Positions 7,937 through 20,738 of a stretch of 64,000 nucleotides of DNA are shown piece by piece. Numbering within the stretch: position 1 is the first letter of the stretch; every line of letters begins with the position of its first letter. The stretch spans positions 2,046,001 through 2,110,000 of the forward strand of contig NZ_CP060490.1 in the NCBI RefSeq assembly GCF_014334055.1. Direction: 5' to 3'. The position numbers and the translations under genes are program-made. The notes below the pieces were generated by a model. It worked only from the letters and a program-made list of their open reading frames with translations, made no database searches and was not told the origin of the DNA. Origin of the DNA: Oscillibacter hominis. Its GTDB lineage: Bacteria; Bacillota; Clostridia; Oscillospirales; Oscillospiraceae.

Positions 7937-8413
7937 TCAGATCATGTTAAGGTCGTCATCCGCCACCCATTCCTCCACGCCGACCACTTCAAAATCCTCC
8001 TTGGTCTTGCGGATCACCACGCGCTCCAAACCGGAGTTGATGACCAGACGGCGGCACATGGGGCAGGAGGTGGCGTCGCTGAGCAGCTCGCCGGTCCGGC
8101 CGTCCCGCCCCACCAGATACAGCGTGCCGCCCACCATGTCCCGGCGGGCGGCGGAGACGATGGCATTGGCCTCGGCATGCACACTGCGGCAGAGCTCATA
8201 CCGCTCGCCACGGGGCACCTGCATGGCCTCACGGGCACAGTACCCCATATCCACGCAGTTCTTGCGTCCCCGGGGAGCGCCGTTGTAGCCGGTGGAGATG
8301 ATCTCATCGTTTTTCACAATGATGGCGCCGTAGCGCCGGCGCAGACAGGTGGAGCGCTCCAGCACCGTCTGGGCGATATCCAGATAATAGTTCTCCTTAC
8401 TGATGCGAGACAT
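7937..8413 (-). CDS. Deoxycytidylate (dCMP) deaminase
   Basis: A 158-residue ComEB-type zinc deaminase converting dCMP to dUMP for dTTP synthesis. The zinc site is visible as SVHAEANAIVSAA (His and catalytic Glu) and SCPMCRRLVINSG (two Cys). The N-terminal SRISKENYYLDIAQTVLERS and ISTGYNGAPRG are typical of the family. The start at 8413 has GGAGGG eight bases upstream; a longer frame to 8614 crosses the neighbouring terminator and is not coding. It lies downstream of the chromate-transport genes but behind a terminator, so it probably has its own promoter. Confidence 0.92.
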   Translation of the reverse strand: MSRISKENYYLDIAQTVLERSTCLRRRYGAIIVKNDEIISTGYNGAPRGRKNCVDMGYCAREAMQVPRGERYELCRSVHAEANAIVSAARRDMVGGTLYLVGRDGRTGELLSDATSCPMCRRLVINSGLERVVIRKTKEDFEVVGVEEWVADDDLNMI

Positions 8414-8479
8414 GTCAACCCTCCGTTTACTGTTGAATTTTGTAGTTTTTATCATACCACAGGGCGGGGGCGGATGCAA

Positions 8480-8514
8480 TAAAAAGCGCCGCATCAAGGG
8501 CGGCGCTTTTTTCC
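8480..8514. terminator. Intrinsic terminator of the chromate-transporter genes (bidirectional form)
   Basis: AAAGCGCCGC and GCGGCGCTTT pair around a 7-nt loop, flanked by A-run and T-run, so it can stop transcription either way. On the minus strand it lies between the chromate transporter and the dCMP deaminase. Confidence 0.85.
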
Positions 8515-8526
8515 TTGGGAGGCGAT

Positions 8527-9102
8527 CTATCCCGCTAAAGCCGGGAACAGGGTATAGAGGATTCCGCCTGCCACGCCGGAGCACAGCATCAGTAGGATGG
8601 GGCTCACCTTCCACTTACGCAGCAACACAAACGCCACGGCAAACATCCCCACCGCGATCCAGTTGACGGAGTCCAGGCCGTGAAAGCCCCCCTCCCCGCA
8701 GATCGCCATCAGGAAGATGGACACGCCCGCGGAACCGATCAGCGCCACAATGGCGGGACGCAGCCCGCCCAGGGCGCCCTGCATCAGGCTCAGGCTCTTA
8801 TAGCGCACATACAGCCGGGCCAGAATCAGCACAATGACGCAGGAGGGCAGAACGCAGCCAAAGGTGGCCACCAGCGCCCCAGGCAGCCCCGCCACCCGGA
8901 TGCCCACAAAGGTGGCGGCGTTGATGGCGATGGGCCCCGGCGTCATCTCCGCAATGGTGACAAGGTCTGCGAACTGGGAAAGGGTGAGCCACCCGTGGAT
9001 CTCCACCATCTGGGTCTGGATCAGGGGCAGGGCCGCCATTCCGCCGCCGAAGCTGAACAGGCCAACCTGGAAGAAGCTGAGAAAAAGCTTGAGAAATACC
9101 AT
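8527..9102 (-). CDS. Chromate transporter family protein, half-size subunit (distal)
   Basis: A 191-residue membrane protein with about five or six helices and the CHR-family motifs FSFGGGMAALPLIQ near the N-terminus and ITIAEMTPGPIAINAATFVG. Half-size CHR proteins occur as adjacent pairs that work together in opposite topology. Family members export chromate, but the true substrate of clostridial pairs is not settled. Only three bases separate it from its partner upstream. The N-terminal Phe-Gly-Gly-Gly and Pro-Gly-Pro motifs are duplicated in the partner. Confidence 0.88.
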   Translation of the reverse strand: MVFLKLFLSFFQVGLFSFGGGMAALPLIQTQMVEIHGWLTLSQFADLVTIAEMTPGPIAINAATFVGIRVAGLPGALVATFGCVLPSCVIVLILARLYVRYKSLSLMQGALGGLRPAIVALIGSAGVSIFLMAICGEGGFHGLDSVNWIAVGMFAVAFVLLRKWKVSPILLMLCSGVAGGILYTLFPALAG

Positions 9103-9105
9103 TGC

Positions 9106-9675
9106 CTACGCCTTCCTTTCCCGCCGCATGGCCAGATATCCCCGGCCAACGCCCACTGCGCCGCAGATCAAAATGATCACCACCACATTGACACCGCCGA
9201 AATACACAGCCGCAAACGAGGCCGCCATCAGCAGGACGGACAGGATGCTCTTCTCCCGCAGCACATTTCCGGCCAGGGTGAAGATGGTGTCCGCGATGAC
9301 GGCGGCAATGCCTGCCTGCATGCCACGCAGAACCGCCTGCACCACGGCGTTTTCGGAAAATGCCTGATAGGCCAGGGAGATGACGGACAATGTCACCAGC
9401 GGCGGCAAAATGGTCCCCAGGATGGAGACCAGCGCGCCGATTCCGCCGCCTAACTGGTAGCCTAAGATCATGGACGCGTTGACCGCCACCGGGCCGGGCG
9501 CCGACTGGGCGATGGCCACCAGGTTCAGCATCTCGTCCTCCTCCAGCCACTTCAGCTCATCCACATATTTTTTCTGCATCAGCGAGACGATCACATAGCC
9601 TCCGCCGAAGGTGAACGCACTCAAACTCAATGCGTTAAAAAACAGCTGCCAATACAGCTTCCTTCCCTTGGTCAT
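9106..9675 (-). CDS. Chromate transporter family protein, half-size subunit (proximal)
   Basis: A 189-residue partner of the next gene, with ALSLSAFTFGGGYVIVSLMQ and VAIAQSAPGPVAVNASMILGYQ, the paired CHR motifs. The start at 9675 was chosen because GGAGGA lies six bases upstream; an alternative ATG upstream at 9720 lacks a site. About five membrane segments are visible. It is transcribed from a promoter around 9867-9894 through a leader of about 190 nt containing a strong hairpin. The substrate (chromate, sulfate or another anion) is inferred only from family naming. Confidence 0.88.
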   Translation of the reverse strand: MTKGRKLYWQLFFNALSLSAFTFGGGYVIVSLMQKKYVDELKWLEEDEMLNLVAIAQSAPGPVAVNASMILGYQLGGGIGALVSILGTILPPLVTLSVISLAYQAFSENAVVQAVLRGMQAGIAAVIADTIFTLAGNVLREKSILSVLLMAASFAAVYFGGVNVVVIILICGAVGVGRGYLAMRRERKA

Positions 9676-9894
9676 ATCTGTCCTCCTCTGACGCCGGCGC
9701 ATGGCCCGGCCACCCATCACAGCCGCTCAAGCTGTATTGAACAGAGCCTCTGGGTTCCGCCACAACAGTCTTTGGGGCCGCCGGAAGCAATAAGCGGCGG
9801 CCAAACCCTGAGGACAGCAATCCATTGGTCGTTAGTTCCCATACGCAGATCTTGTTCAGTGAGTTGATTATACTCCAGGCGGTAAAAATTGCAA
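9676..9894 (-). promoter_or_regulatory. Promoter and structured leader of the chromate-transporter pair
   Basis: On the minus strand TTGCAA (9889-9894) and TATAAT (9867-9872) have a 16-nt spacer. The roughly 190-nt leader contains a long stem (TTTGGCCGCCG with CGGCGG and CCAAA, about 9768-9806). I do not recognise a riboswitch class. Confidence 0.45.
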
Positions 9895-10116
9895 CCGTAT
9901 TCCATCGCCTTGGGACGCTGCGGAAGACGGTTCCCCTTACCCTATATTGAACTTCTTTTGTTCCCTCTTCACCGGGGCCTCCATTCCCGGAGCTCCCCTC
10001 TTTTATCTGGCAGACCCACGGCGCCCAGCAGGCCTGGCGGTCTAAATTGACTTTTGTCACATCAAATAAAATAATGTTGGCCACAAAAAGGCAGGCCTAC
10101 TGCAATAGGAATGCAA
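9895..10116. other. Intergenic region without recognised feature
   Basis: Lies between the chromate-transporter promoter and the terminator of the lysis cassette. Open frames here have no family resemblance or ribosome-binding site. I see nothing functional in it. Confidence 0.4.
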
Positions 10117-10156
10117 AAAGGGCAGGTCTTCTATCAAGAAGATCTGCCCTTTTGAA
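10116..10156 (-). terminator. Terminator of the lysis cassette
   Basis: AAAAGGGCAGGTCTTC and GAAGATCTGCCCTTTT form a near-perfect stem just past the minus-strand endolysin stop. Confidence 0.85.
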
Positions 10157-10167
10157 ACGCCGATGTG

Positions 10168-10806
10168 TCATTCCATCTTGCGCAGCCTGTAGAGGAACAC
10201 CATGAGCTGCTCCCGCGTCACGCTGTCGTGGAGCTTCAGGTCGCCGTCTGCGCTGCCCTGCATGAGCCCGCTCTCTACGGCCCAGTGTACAGCCTCCTCC
10301 GCATACTTCCCCGGTGTGTTGTCCATCTTCGCCTCCTTGGTATACTGGGGCCGCAGTGCCCCCACAATCAGCCTTGACGCCCGGACGCGGCGCTGGACCT
10401 GCCCGCCGTTGGCATCGTTGCCCTGGGCCGTGTTCCCCTCAATAGCCACCACGCCCCCGCTCAGAACGTTCTCCACGATGCCGCAGTGATCCGTGCCCCC
10501 GTTTCCATCAAAGTCATAGATTACGATGTCCCCTGCCTGATATCCGGACGTCACCCACGCGCCAATCTTCTTTGCCGCGCGCATCAAGGCGCTGCAGCTG
10601 GCCGTCCTGACCGGAAGGATCACACCAGCCCGGGCGCAGCACCACTGCACGAACACCATGCACCAGGGATACGCACTGCCGGACACCTCTTTGCCATAGT
10701 ACCATGTGTTGTACTTGACCCTGTTGGAATTGGCCGGAGACTCTTTGACCCCCACCTCTCCCCGGGCAACGGTGAGCAAGCTATTGACGGTCGCCACGAT
10801 TGCCAC
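10168..10806 (-). CDS. Phage-type endolysin: CHAP amidase with C-terminal SLH-like repeat
   Basis: A 212-residue protein. The CHAP cysteine peptidase domain (residues about 1-150) has the nucleophile in YPWCMVFVQWCCARAG and the histidine in GTDHCGIVENV; such enzymes cut peptidoglycan stem or cross-bridge peptides. The C-terminal 50 residues (EEAVHWAVESGLMQG to DSVTREQLMVFLYRL) look like a single S-layer-homology-type unit that would bind the cell wall. It lacks a signal peptide, as expected for an endolysin released by a holin. The holin gene overlaps its start by 26 bases. No capsid or tail genes are nearby. Confidence 0.85.
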   Translation of the reverse strand: MAIVATVNSLLTVARGEVGVKESPANSNRVKYNTWYYGKEVSGSAYPWCMVFVQWCCARAGVILPVRTASCSALMRAAKKIGAWVTSGYQAGDIVIYDFDGNGGTDHCGIVENVLSGGVVAIEGNTAQGNDANGGQVQRRVRASRLIVGALRPQYTKEAKMDNTPGKYAEEAVHWAVESGLMQGSADGDLKLHDSVTREQLMVFLYRLRKME

Positions 10807-11071
10807 CGCCCATCTGTTTTGCCACCTGATGGATGCCCGTGGCAGCGAGGCCGGAGACGATGCCCACGGCCACCGCCGTCATGTAGTCCGCCGCTGGAAA
10901 GTCGGGCATAAGGAACATGGCCGTCACGCCCAAAATACCGCCCGTCGTGCCCACAATGACGGGGATGTACTTGTTGTCAAGGCCCGTCACTTTGACCGCC
11001 TGGCCGATTAAATAGCAGATCACCGTGATGACCGCCACGCCCGTGATGCCCAAAGATGTAATATCCATCAT
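10781..11071 (-). CDS. Phage holin family protein
   Basis: A 96-residue protein with an N-terminal hydrophobic helix (about residues 6-26), a second hydrophobic stretch (about 37-58) and a third (about 63-82), then a charged tail KQMGGGNRGDRQ. Small size, membrane segments and position just upstream of and overlapping an endolysin gene are typical of holins, which open the membrane at the end of a phage cycle. The four-base overlap with the preceding small gene suggests one transcript. Confidence 0.78.
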   Translation of the reverse strand: MMDITSLGITGVAVITVICYLIGQAVKVTGLDNKYIPVIVGTTGGILGVTAMFLMPDFPAADYMTAVAVGIVSGLAATGIHQVAKQMGGGNRGDRQ

Positions 11072-11379
11072 TTCCCCTCCAGCACTTTGTCAAAGGCATT
11101 CCGGTCGCCCTGCTCAAATGCCCGACAGAGTCTATGGTAAGGCGCGTCGGTGGAAAAGTCGGTGAGATAGTCGCAGAGCTCCTCCAGGGCGGCCTTCTGG
11201 GCCTCGCCGTCCATGGCCTCCCACTCCTTCTTCAGGGCGGCGTAGTCCAGATCGGCGCCGCCGTTTACCGCCCTGCCCTGGGAAATGTTGTTGACCAGCA
11301 TCCTCCGTGCTGCGCCCAGATCCTCGTTGTTTTCCTTGGCGATCTCAAAGATGTTCCATGCGTACGGTTTCAGATTCAT
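11068..11379 (-). CDS. Small phage-associated protein of unknown function
   Basis: A 103-residue, mostly helical soluble protein (MNLKPYAWNIFEIAKENNED), rich in Asp, Glu and Leu. The start at 11379 has GGAGAAGG upstream; a TTG start 18 bases earlier is possible. It is first in the minus-strand lysis cassette and its end overlaps the holin start by four bases. I do not recognise a domain. Its place suggests a phage late gene, but there is no direct evidence for a lysis role. Confidence 0.6.
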   Translation of the reverse strand: MNLKPYAWNIFEIAKENNEDLGAARRMLVNNISQGRAVNGGADLDYAALKKEWEAMDGEAQKAALEELCDYLTDFSTDAPYHRLCRAFEQGDRNAFDKVLEGK

Positions 11380-11399
11380 TCTACCTTCTCCTTTCAAGT

Positions 11400-11740
11400 G
11401 TCATCTGAGAAGCCGTTCCATTGTCCGCTCCGCAGCATACCTCAAACTATCTGTATACGCCCGAATCGTCCATAAGAACGGCCTCTTTCAGATCCTCTCT
11501 CCCTTTTAGGATGAAGCCAAAACTTGCATGAAACACGGCAACTGCACTCAATTTAAGCCGTATCTCTGTAAACTTTGTAAGGCCACTGCTGTTTTAATCA
11601 AACATCTTTCATAGTGTGCCTTTCGATCTATATCCCACTGGCGTGCCTTTTCCCATCCGCTCAAACGAATCCTTTTATAAAATGCGAAAAAGAGACAAGG
11701 AAAGGCATGGATGAACATATTTTATCTGGCGGCGTTCGAA
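11400..11740. other. Intergenic region without recognised gene
   Basis: Some 340 nt between the lysis cassette and the tRNA terminators. It presumably holds the minus-strand promoter of the cassette, but no clear -35/-10 pair is seen. Confidence 0.4.
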
Positions 11741-11786
11741 GATAAAAGCGACTGAGGAATGAGCCCCAGTCGTTTTTATCTTATCT
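11741..11786. terminator. Second terminator-like hairpin downstream of the tRNA cluster
   Basis: GATAAAAGCGACTG and CAGTCGTTTTTATC pair around a 12-nt loop. It may back up the first terminator of the leftward rRNA-tRNA operon. Confidence 0.55.
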
Positions 11787-11837
11787 GTTTCCACCGTACA
11801 AGCAAACCCAAACCGAAATTTCTTTCCACATGCCAAG

Positions 11838-11880
11838 ACAAAGCAAAACCCCGTAACCATTATGGCTACGGGGTTTTGCT
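11838..11880 (-). terminator. Terminator of the rRNA-tRNA operon
   Basis: AAAACCCCGTAACC pairs with GGCTACGGGGTTTT immediately beyond tRNA-Thr; on the minus strand the stem ends in TTTTGCTTTG. Confidence 0.8.
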
Positions 11881-11956
<76 letters not shown>

Positions 11957-11959
11957 AAA

Positions 11960-12036
11960 TGGCGACCAAGATGGGGCTCGAACCCACGACCTCCAGCGTG
12001 ACAGGCTGGCGTTCTAACCAACTGAACTACTTGGCC
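11960..12036 (-). tRNA. tRNA-Asp (anticodon GTC)
   Basis: Acceptor GGCCAAG/CTTGGTC, anticodon arm CCAGC-CTGTCAC-GCTGG and encoded CCA on the minus strand. It is only three bases from tRNA-Thr. Confidence 0.96.
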
Positions 12037-12101
12037 ACATCTGCATCATAATCAGGCCAAATTATTATAACACAGCCTACACTTGATGTAAAGAGTTTTT
12101 A

Positions 12102-12177
12102 TGGCAGGGGCAGAAAGATTCGAACTCTCGACACGCGGTTTTGGAGACCGCTGCTCTACCAACTGAGCTATACCCCT
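12102..12177 (-). tRNA. tRNA-Trp (anticodon CCA)
   Basis: Acceptor AGGGGTA/TGCCCCT, anticodon arm GCGGT-CTCCAAA-ACCGC, encoded 3' CCA. Confidence 0.96.
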
Positions 12178-12226
12178 ATCTCGCACTTCAAAGCTATGTT
12201 AGAACGTGAACCCTGCCAGAATAAAG

Positions 12227-12303
12227 TGGTGGGCCTTCGGGGACTCGAACCCGGGACCGGACGGTTATGAGCCGTCTGCTCTAACCAACTGAGCTAAAGG
12301 CCC
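12227..12303 (-). tRNA. tRNA-Met, elongator type (anticodon CAT)
   Basis: Acceptor GGGCCTT/AAGGCCC and anticodon arm GACGG-CTCATAA-CCGTC. The paired 1:72 position argues against an initiator. A CAT tRNA can also be Ile2 (lysidine-modified), which cannot be excluded by eye. Confidence 0.9.
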
Positions 12304-12363
12304 TTATCTGGTGCCCTGGTCTTAAGAGAAGTATTGCCGCCACGCCGTGTGGCGGCAATACTC

Positions 12364-12438
12364 TGGCTCCCCCTGTTGGGCTCGAACCAACAACCCCGCG
12401 GTTAACAGCCGCGTGCTCTACCATTGAGCTAAGGAGGA
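12364..12438 (-). tRNA. tRNA-Asn (anticodon GTT)
   Basis: Anticodon arm CGCGG-CTGTTAA-CCGCG, acceptor TCCTCCT/AGGGGGA with wobble pairs, encoded CCA. First tRNA after the 5S gene. Confidence 0.95.
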
Positions 12439-12481
12439 ATATGTCAGACTCCAGCTCTCTTGAACCAAAGCCTGAACTTAA

Positions 12482-12599
<118 letters not shown>

Positions 12600-12731
12600 T
12601 CATCCGGAACACTCCGGAAAACAAACAAATTATAAAGTTTTTCCTGCCTCTTGTCAAGCCCTTTTTGAGGACTTAGAACCGGAAGCAAGCTCCCGCTCAC
12701 TTCCCATTCTCAACCCTCAACGGCTGATCTT

Positions 12732-12807
12732 TGGTGCGCCTTCAGGGACTCGAACCCGGGACCCACTGATTAAGAGTCAGTTGCTCTACCAACTGAGCTA
12801 AAGGCGC
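12732..12807 (-). tRNA. tRNA-Lys (anticodon CTT)
   Basis: Acceptor GCGCCTT/AAGGCGC, anticodon arm ACTGA-CTCTTAA-TCAGT, encoded CCA. It sits between 23S and 5S. Confidence 0.95.
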
Positions 12808-12820
12808 ATACACATCGAAT

Positions 12821-12895
12821 TGGTGACCCGTACCGGATTCGAACCGATGTTAACGGCGTGAGAGGCCGCTGTCTTAACCACTTGACCAACGGGCC
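12821..12895 (-). tRNA. tRNA-Glu (anticodon CTC)
   Basis: Acceptor GGCCCGT/ACGGGTC, anticodon arm GCGGC-CTCTCAC-GCCGT, encoded CCA. It sits between 23S and tRNA-Lys, ahead of 5S. Confidence 0.94.
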
Positions 12896-13024
12896 GCGTC
12901 GTCATCGCAAACCCATTCCGTTGGGTTTTGCTTGGATTTACGGGGTTCATGGCCGCTCCATGCACCCTCAAAACCGAACAATGTATGTTTCCTTCCACTT
13001 CAGGCCGCCTGCATTTTCATTGTA

Positions 13025-15866
<2,842 letters not shown>

Positions 15867-16131
15867 TATTTCGAACAATCTTTCAATTGGTTCTCTTAGT
15901 TGAATTATGCAGGCTTCCTCAGAATCTTTTTGAAATTGTAATTGTTACCCTCATCTTTTCAGATGTTGTTCCACAATTAAATTACCTTCCGAACTTTTGT
16001 CCAGAAGACCTCTTCTGTTGCCTTACATGTCTTTCATCATACATTGTTCAGTTTTCAAGGTGCATTCCCCGGCTTCTTTTGAAGCCAGATTGAAACATTT
16101 AATCCCTTAAATGCTTCAATCTGATCTCAAA
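15867..16131 (-). other. Spacer between tRNA-Ala and 23S
   Basis: An AT-richer transcribed spacer of about 265 nt, expected to hold the 23S processing stem and antitermination sequences. No gene seen. Confidence 0.6.
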
Positions 16132-16207
16132 TGGTGGAGATAGTCGGGATCGAACCGGCGACCTCCTGCTTGCAAGGCAGGCGCTCTCCCAGCTGAGCTA
16201 TATCCCC
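16132..16207 (-). tRNA. tRNA-Ala (anticodon TGC)
   Basis: Acceptor GGGGATA/TATCTCC, anticodon arm CCTGC-CTTGCAA-GCAGG, encoded CCA. Together with tRNA-Ile it fills the classic 16S-23S spacer. Confidence 0.96.
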
Positions 16208-16251
16208 GGCTGTATATTCCCCATCCCCTCTCGGGGACGGCTGCTTTTTTG

Positions 16252-16328
16252 TGGTGGGCCCGAGTGGGCTCGAACCACCGACCTTACGATTATCAGTCGT
16301 ACGCTCTAGCCAGCTGAGCTACGGGCCC
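16252..16328 (-). tRNA. tRNA-Ile (anticodon GAT)
   Basis: Acceptor GGGCCCG/CGGGCCC, anticodon arm TACGA-CTGATAA-TCGTA, encoded CCA; located in the 16S-23S spacer. Confidence 0.96.
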
Positions 16329-16436
16329 ATAACCACCGAGGGCTGCACCCTCTAAATTAAACAACGTAACTACTTCCTCCGCACCTTCCGGCTGACCTTA
16401 GGATGTTATGCCAGAACCTCGATCCTGGCAATGTCT

Positions 16437-17976
<1,540 letters not shown>

Positions 17977-18194
17977 TATCAACACAGGCCGTGGCCTGAG
18001 CTAATCTTGACTTACAGAGCTATTTCCATAGCTTCTTGTTTTGCCCTGCGTTTGGGTAATTGACTAAACCCCTACTTGCAAGGCCTTTATCGGTGCGCAC
18101 TGTGATTTCTCACAAGTACGCTTACCGTCTGGTGCTTTCTTTTCGTTACGTTGTTTAATTTACAAGGTGCACGCCTCACCGGCGGAACATTGCT

Positions 18195-18223
18195 ATTATA
18201 CCAAGCCCTCACTGCCTTGTCAA
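18195..18223 (-). promoter_or_regulatory. rRNA operon promoter P2
   Basis: On the minus strand TTGACA (18218-18223) and TATAAT (18195-18200) with a 17-nt spacer, a perfect consensus, about 220 nt ahead of mature 16S. Confidence 0.85.
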
Positions 18224-18293
18224 CCTCTTTTTTCAATCTTTTTCAGATTTTTTTCGAGGCCGTTTTTACAGCGGGCTTGGAAACAGCTTGCTT

Positions 18294-18322
18294 AGAATAC
18301 CAAATCTCTTCCCGCTTGTCAA
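18294..18322 (-). promoter_or_regulatory. rRNA operon promoter P1
   Basis: TTGACA (18317-18322) and TATTCT (18294-18299), 17-nt spacer, about 100 nt upstream of P2. Tandem promoters are typical of rRNA operons. Confidence 0.78.
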
Positions 18323-18397
18323 TACCCTTTCTCCGCTTTTTCTTATTTTTTTATCCCTCCCATCTCTCTACCTTATATCTTGCCTCCGCTTTATACG

Positions 18398-18425
18398 TGA
18401 CTTTCCGCAGTAAGTGTACTATAAT
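18398..18425 (+). promoter_or_regulatory. Promoter divergent from the rRNA operon
   Basis: TGACTT (18398-18403) and a perfect TATAAT (18420-18425), 16-nt spacer, ahead of the large ATPase gene. Confidence 0.5.
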
Positions 18426-18477
18426 ACTGCTGTGCCGCGGCTCTGCGGCTAAATGAAGGAGACAAGGAGGGATCGTT

Positions 18478-20670
18478 CTGCTGCTGCACCGCATGAGCGC
18501 CACCTTTGGCAAGCTGACAGATCAAACCCTGGAGCTTTCCGACGGGCTCAACCTGATCTGCGCCCCCAATGAGGCAGGCAAGTCCACCTGGTGCGCATTT
18601 CTCTCAACCATGTTATATGGATTCCCCGCCCGGGAGCGGGGGCCTTTGGCTGATAAAAACCGATTTACACCCTGGAGCGGCGCGGCCATGCGGGGGACCA
18701 TCGAATGCCGCTGCGGCGGCAGGGACCTTCGGATCACCCGTGATACCGTCCGGGCCAACTCCCCCTTGGGCCGCTTCTCCGCCGTCTACGCCGGCACCGC
18801 GGATGAGGTTCCCGGACTGACCGCTTCCTCCTGCGGGGAATTGCTGTTAGGTGTTCCAAGGGAGGTTTTTGAGCGCAGCGCCCTGATCCGTCAAGCCGGG
18901 ATGGCTGTGGGCCAGGACGCGGAGTTGGAGCGCCGCATCGCCTCCCTGATCACAACCGGAGAGGAAGACACCTCTTATATAGAGTCCTGGGATCGCCTGA
19001 AAAAGCAGCTCAACCGCAGGCGCTATAATAAAAACGGCATGATTCCCGAGGCAGAGGCCGCCCTGCTGGCCAGGGAAGGGGAGCTGGCCCAGTTCCACGC
19101 TCTTTCTGAAGAACTGCAGGGCCAATTGCAGCATCTTGAGGAACTGAGCCGAAGCTGCGAATCGCTGAAGGGGAAAATTGCGCTCTGCCGACGCTGGGAG
19201 GAAGCGGAGGCCCAAACCGCCTGCCTGCGACAGCAGGAGGAGGCCCAGGCCGCCCAAAGGCGGGCGGAGCTGCTGCGCGCCCGGCTGGAGGAGGAGCGCA
19301 TCCCCACTATGGAGGAGATCGCCCGGCTGCGGGCCGCCATCGTCAACTTGGGAACCGTGCGCAAGTCGGTGGAGAAGGCCCGGGAGGACCGGGACAATGC
19401 CCAGCGCGCCCTGTATCGGGCGGAGATGGCTGTCAACGACAGCCCCTTTGCGGGCCAGAGCCCGGAGTCTGCCCGGAAAACCGCCGCTGCCGTACCGCCT
19501 CTTCGCCCCAGGGCCTGGTGGTTTCCGGTCCTGCTGTTCCTTGTCGGCGCCGGCGGAACCTTTCTGCTCAGCCGGGGGGCGTATCCCCTCTGGGCCGCGG
19601 GCCTGATGGGCTGTATCGGCTTTGTCCTGGGCCTTTACGCAGTGCTCCGGCGCCAGCGGAGCGATCTGAAAAAACGGGCCGCCTTTTTGGAACTGTACCA
19701 AACATCTTCTCCGGAGGCATTGGCGGAGGCGGCAGATACCTATATAAAATTGTATGCGGCCAGGGAGAGGGCGCAGGAGGACGCCGCCGCCAAGTCTGCG
19801 GCCGCGGAGGCCCTGTATGCCTCCCTCACCACCAATGAGCAGGCCATCCTCATTGAGGTCCGCCGGTTCTGTCCCGGCGCGTTTGACCTCACCGCGGCGG
19901 ACGATGCGCTGCGGGAGTGCGTTGGGCGGCGGCGGGAGGCTGCGGAGGCGGAGTCCCAGGCGCGGGAGGCTGCGCTGCGCTGTCAGTTTGCCCAGGCGGG
20001 ACTGGAGCCCGCCCTCTCTCCTCAGGATCTGCCGCCCCGGCCCCAGGAGGGTCCTGACGAGCTGAACCGGCAGTTAGAGGCTGCACAGGGGGAGATGGCT
20101 GCCGTCCGTTCCCAGGCTGACCAGCTTCAGGGCCGCCTGTCCGCCATTGGGGACGAGGATGCCCTCCACGCCTCCGTGGAAGCTCTCCGGGCCACCTTGG
20201 CCGGGCTGCAGCAGGAGTATGACGCCATCACCATGGCTATGGACGCGCTTGCCAGCGCCAACACCACGCTGCAAAACCGCTTTTCCCCGGAGCTGGGCCG
20301 GCAGGCCGCCCGGATTTTCTCCGCCCTCACCGGCGGCCGCTATCAGAAAATCGCCCTGGACCGCAGCTTCGGCGCCTCCGCGCAAACCGGAGAGGACCCC
20401 ATTGCCCGGGATGTTCGGCTGCTGAGCCAGGGGACCGCCGACCAGCTGTACCTGGCGGTGCGCCTTGCCATCTGTGATCTGCTCCTGCCGCCGGAAAAGG
20501 AGGTTCCACTCATTTTGGACGACGCCCTGATCACTTTTGACGACCAGCGGATGGCGGCTGCGCTGGATTACCTCAGCACCTGCGGCCGGCAGATCCTGAT
20601 GTTTACCTGCCAGTCCCGCGAGGCAGACTATCTGCGCGGGAAGGGACTTGCACACATGCAATGCATTTGA
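18478..20670 (+). CDS. YhaN/SbcC-like coiled-coil ATPase
   Basis: About 730 residues of the AAA/SMC-like ATPase group resembling YhaN and SbcC. The N-terminal half-site has the Walker A APNEAGKSTW and the Q-loop-like RQAGM. A long coiled-coil section follows, interrupted by two hydrophobic segments near residues 345-390 (PRAWWFPVLLFLVGAGGTFL and YPLWAAGLMGCIGFVLGLYA). The C-terminal half has the ABC signature RLLSQGTADQLYLAVRLA and Walker B PLILDDALITFD. ATG 18493 is 22 nt from AAGGAGG, whereas an in-frame CTG at 18478 is seven bases away and gives LLLHRMSATFGKL, closer to relatives. Partner nuclease genes (YhaM/SbcD type) are not adjacent. Confidence 0.82.
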   Translation: MLLHRMSATFGKLTDQTLELSDGLNLICAPNEAGKSTWCAFLSTMLYGFPARERGPLADKNRFTPWSGAAMRGTIECRCGGRDLRITRDTVRANSPLGRFSAVYAGTADEVPGLTASSCGELLLGVPREVFERSALIRQAGMAVGQDAELERRIASLITTGEEDTSYIESWDRLKKQLNRRRYNKNGMIPEAEAALLAREGELAQFHALSEELQGQLQHLEELSRSCESLKGKIALCRRWEEAEAQTACLRQQEEAQAAQRRAELLRARLEEERIPTMEEIARLRAAIVNLGTVRKSVEKAREDRDNAQRALYRAEMAVNDSPFAGQSPESARKTAAAVPPLRPRAWWFPVLLFLVGAGGTFLLSRGAYPLWAAGLMGCIGFVLGLYAVLRRQRSDLKKRAAFLELYQTSSPEALAEAADTYIKLYAARERAQEDAAAKSAAAEALYASLTTNEQAILIEVRRFCPGAFDLTAADDALRECVGRRREAAEAESQAREAALRCQFAQAGLEPALSPQDLPPRPQEGPDELNRQLEAAQGEMAAVRSQADQLQGRLSAIGDEDALHASVEALRATLAGLQQEYDAITMAMDALASANTTLQNRFSPELGRQAARIFSALTGGRYQKIALDRSFGASAQTGEDPIARDVRLLSQGTADQLYLAVRLAICDLLLPPEKEVPLILDDALITFDDQRMAAALDYLSTCGRQILMFTCQSREADYLRGKGLAHMQCI

Positions 20671-20738
20671 GGATTGGAGCGGGCTTTGCTCCATACAATA
20701 AAGAGGAATTCATTGAGTAAGGAAGAAGGAGTCAAACG

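Noticed and set aside
9635..10084. A minus-strand frame upstream of the chromate transporters
   Set aside because: It overlaps the start of the transporter, spans its promoter and leader, and has no recognisable protein features.
11068..11397. TTG start at 11397 for the small phage-associated gene
   Set aside because: ATG at 11379 has a better ribosome-binding site and spacing.
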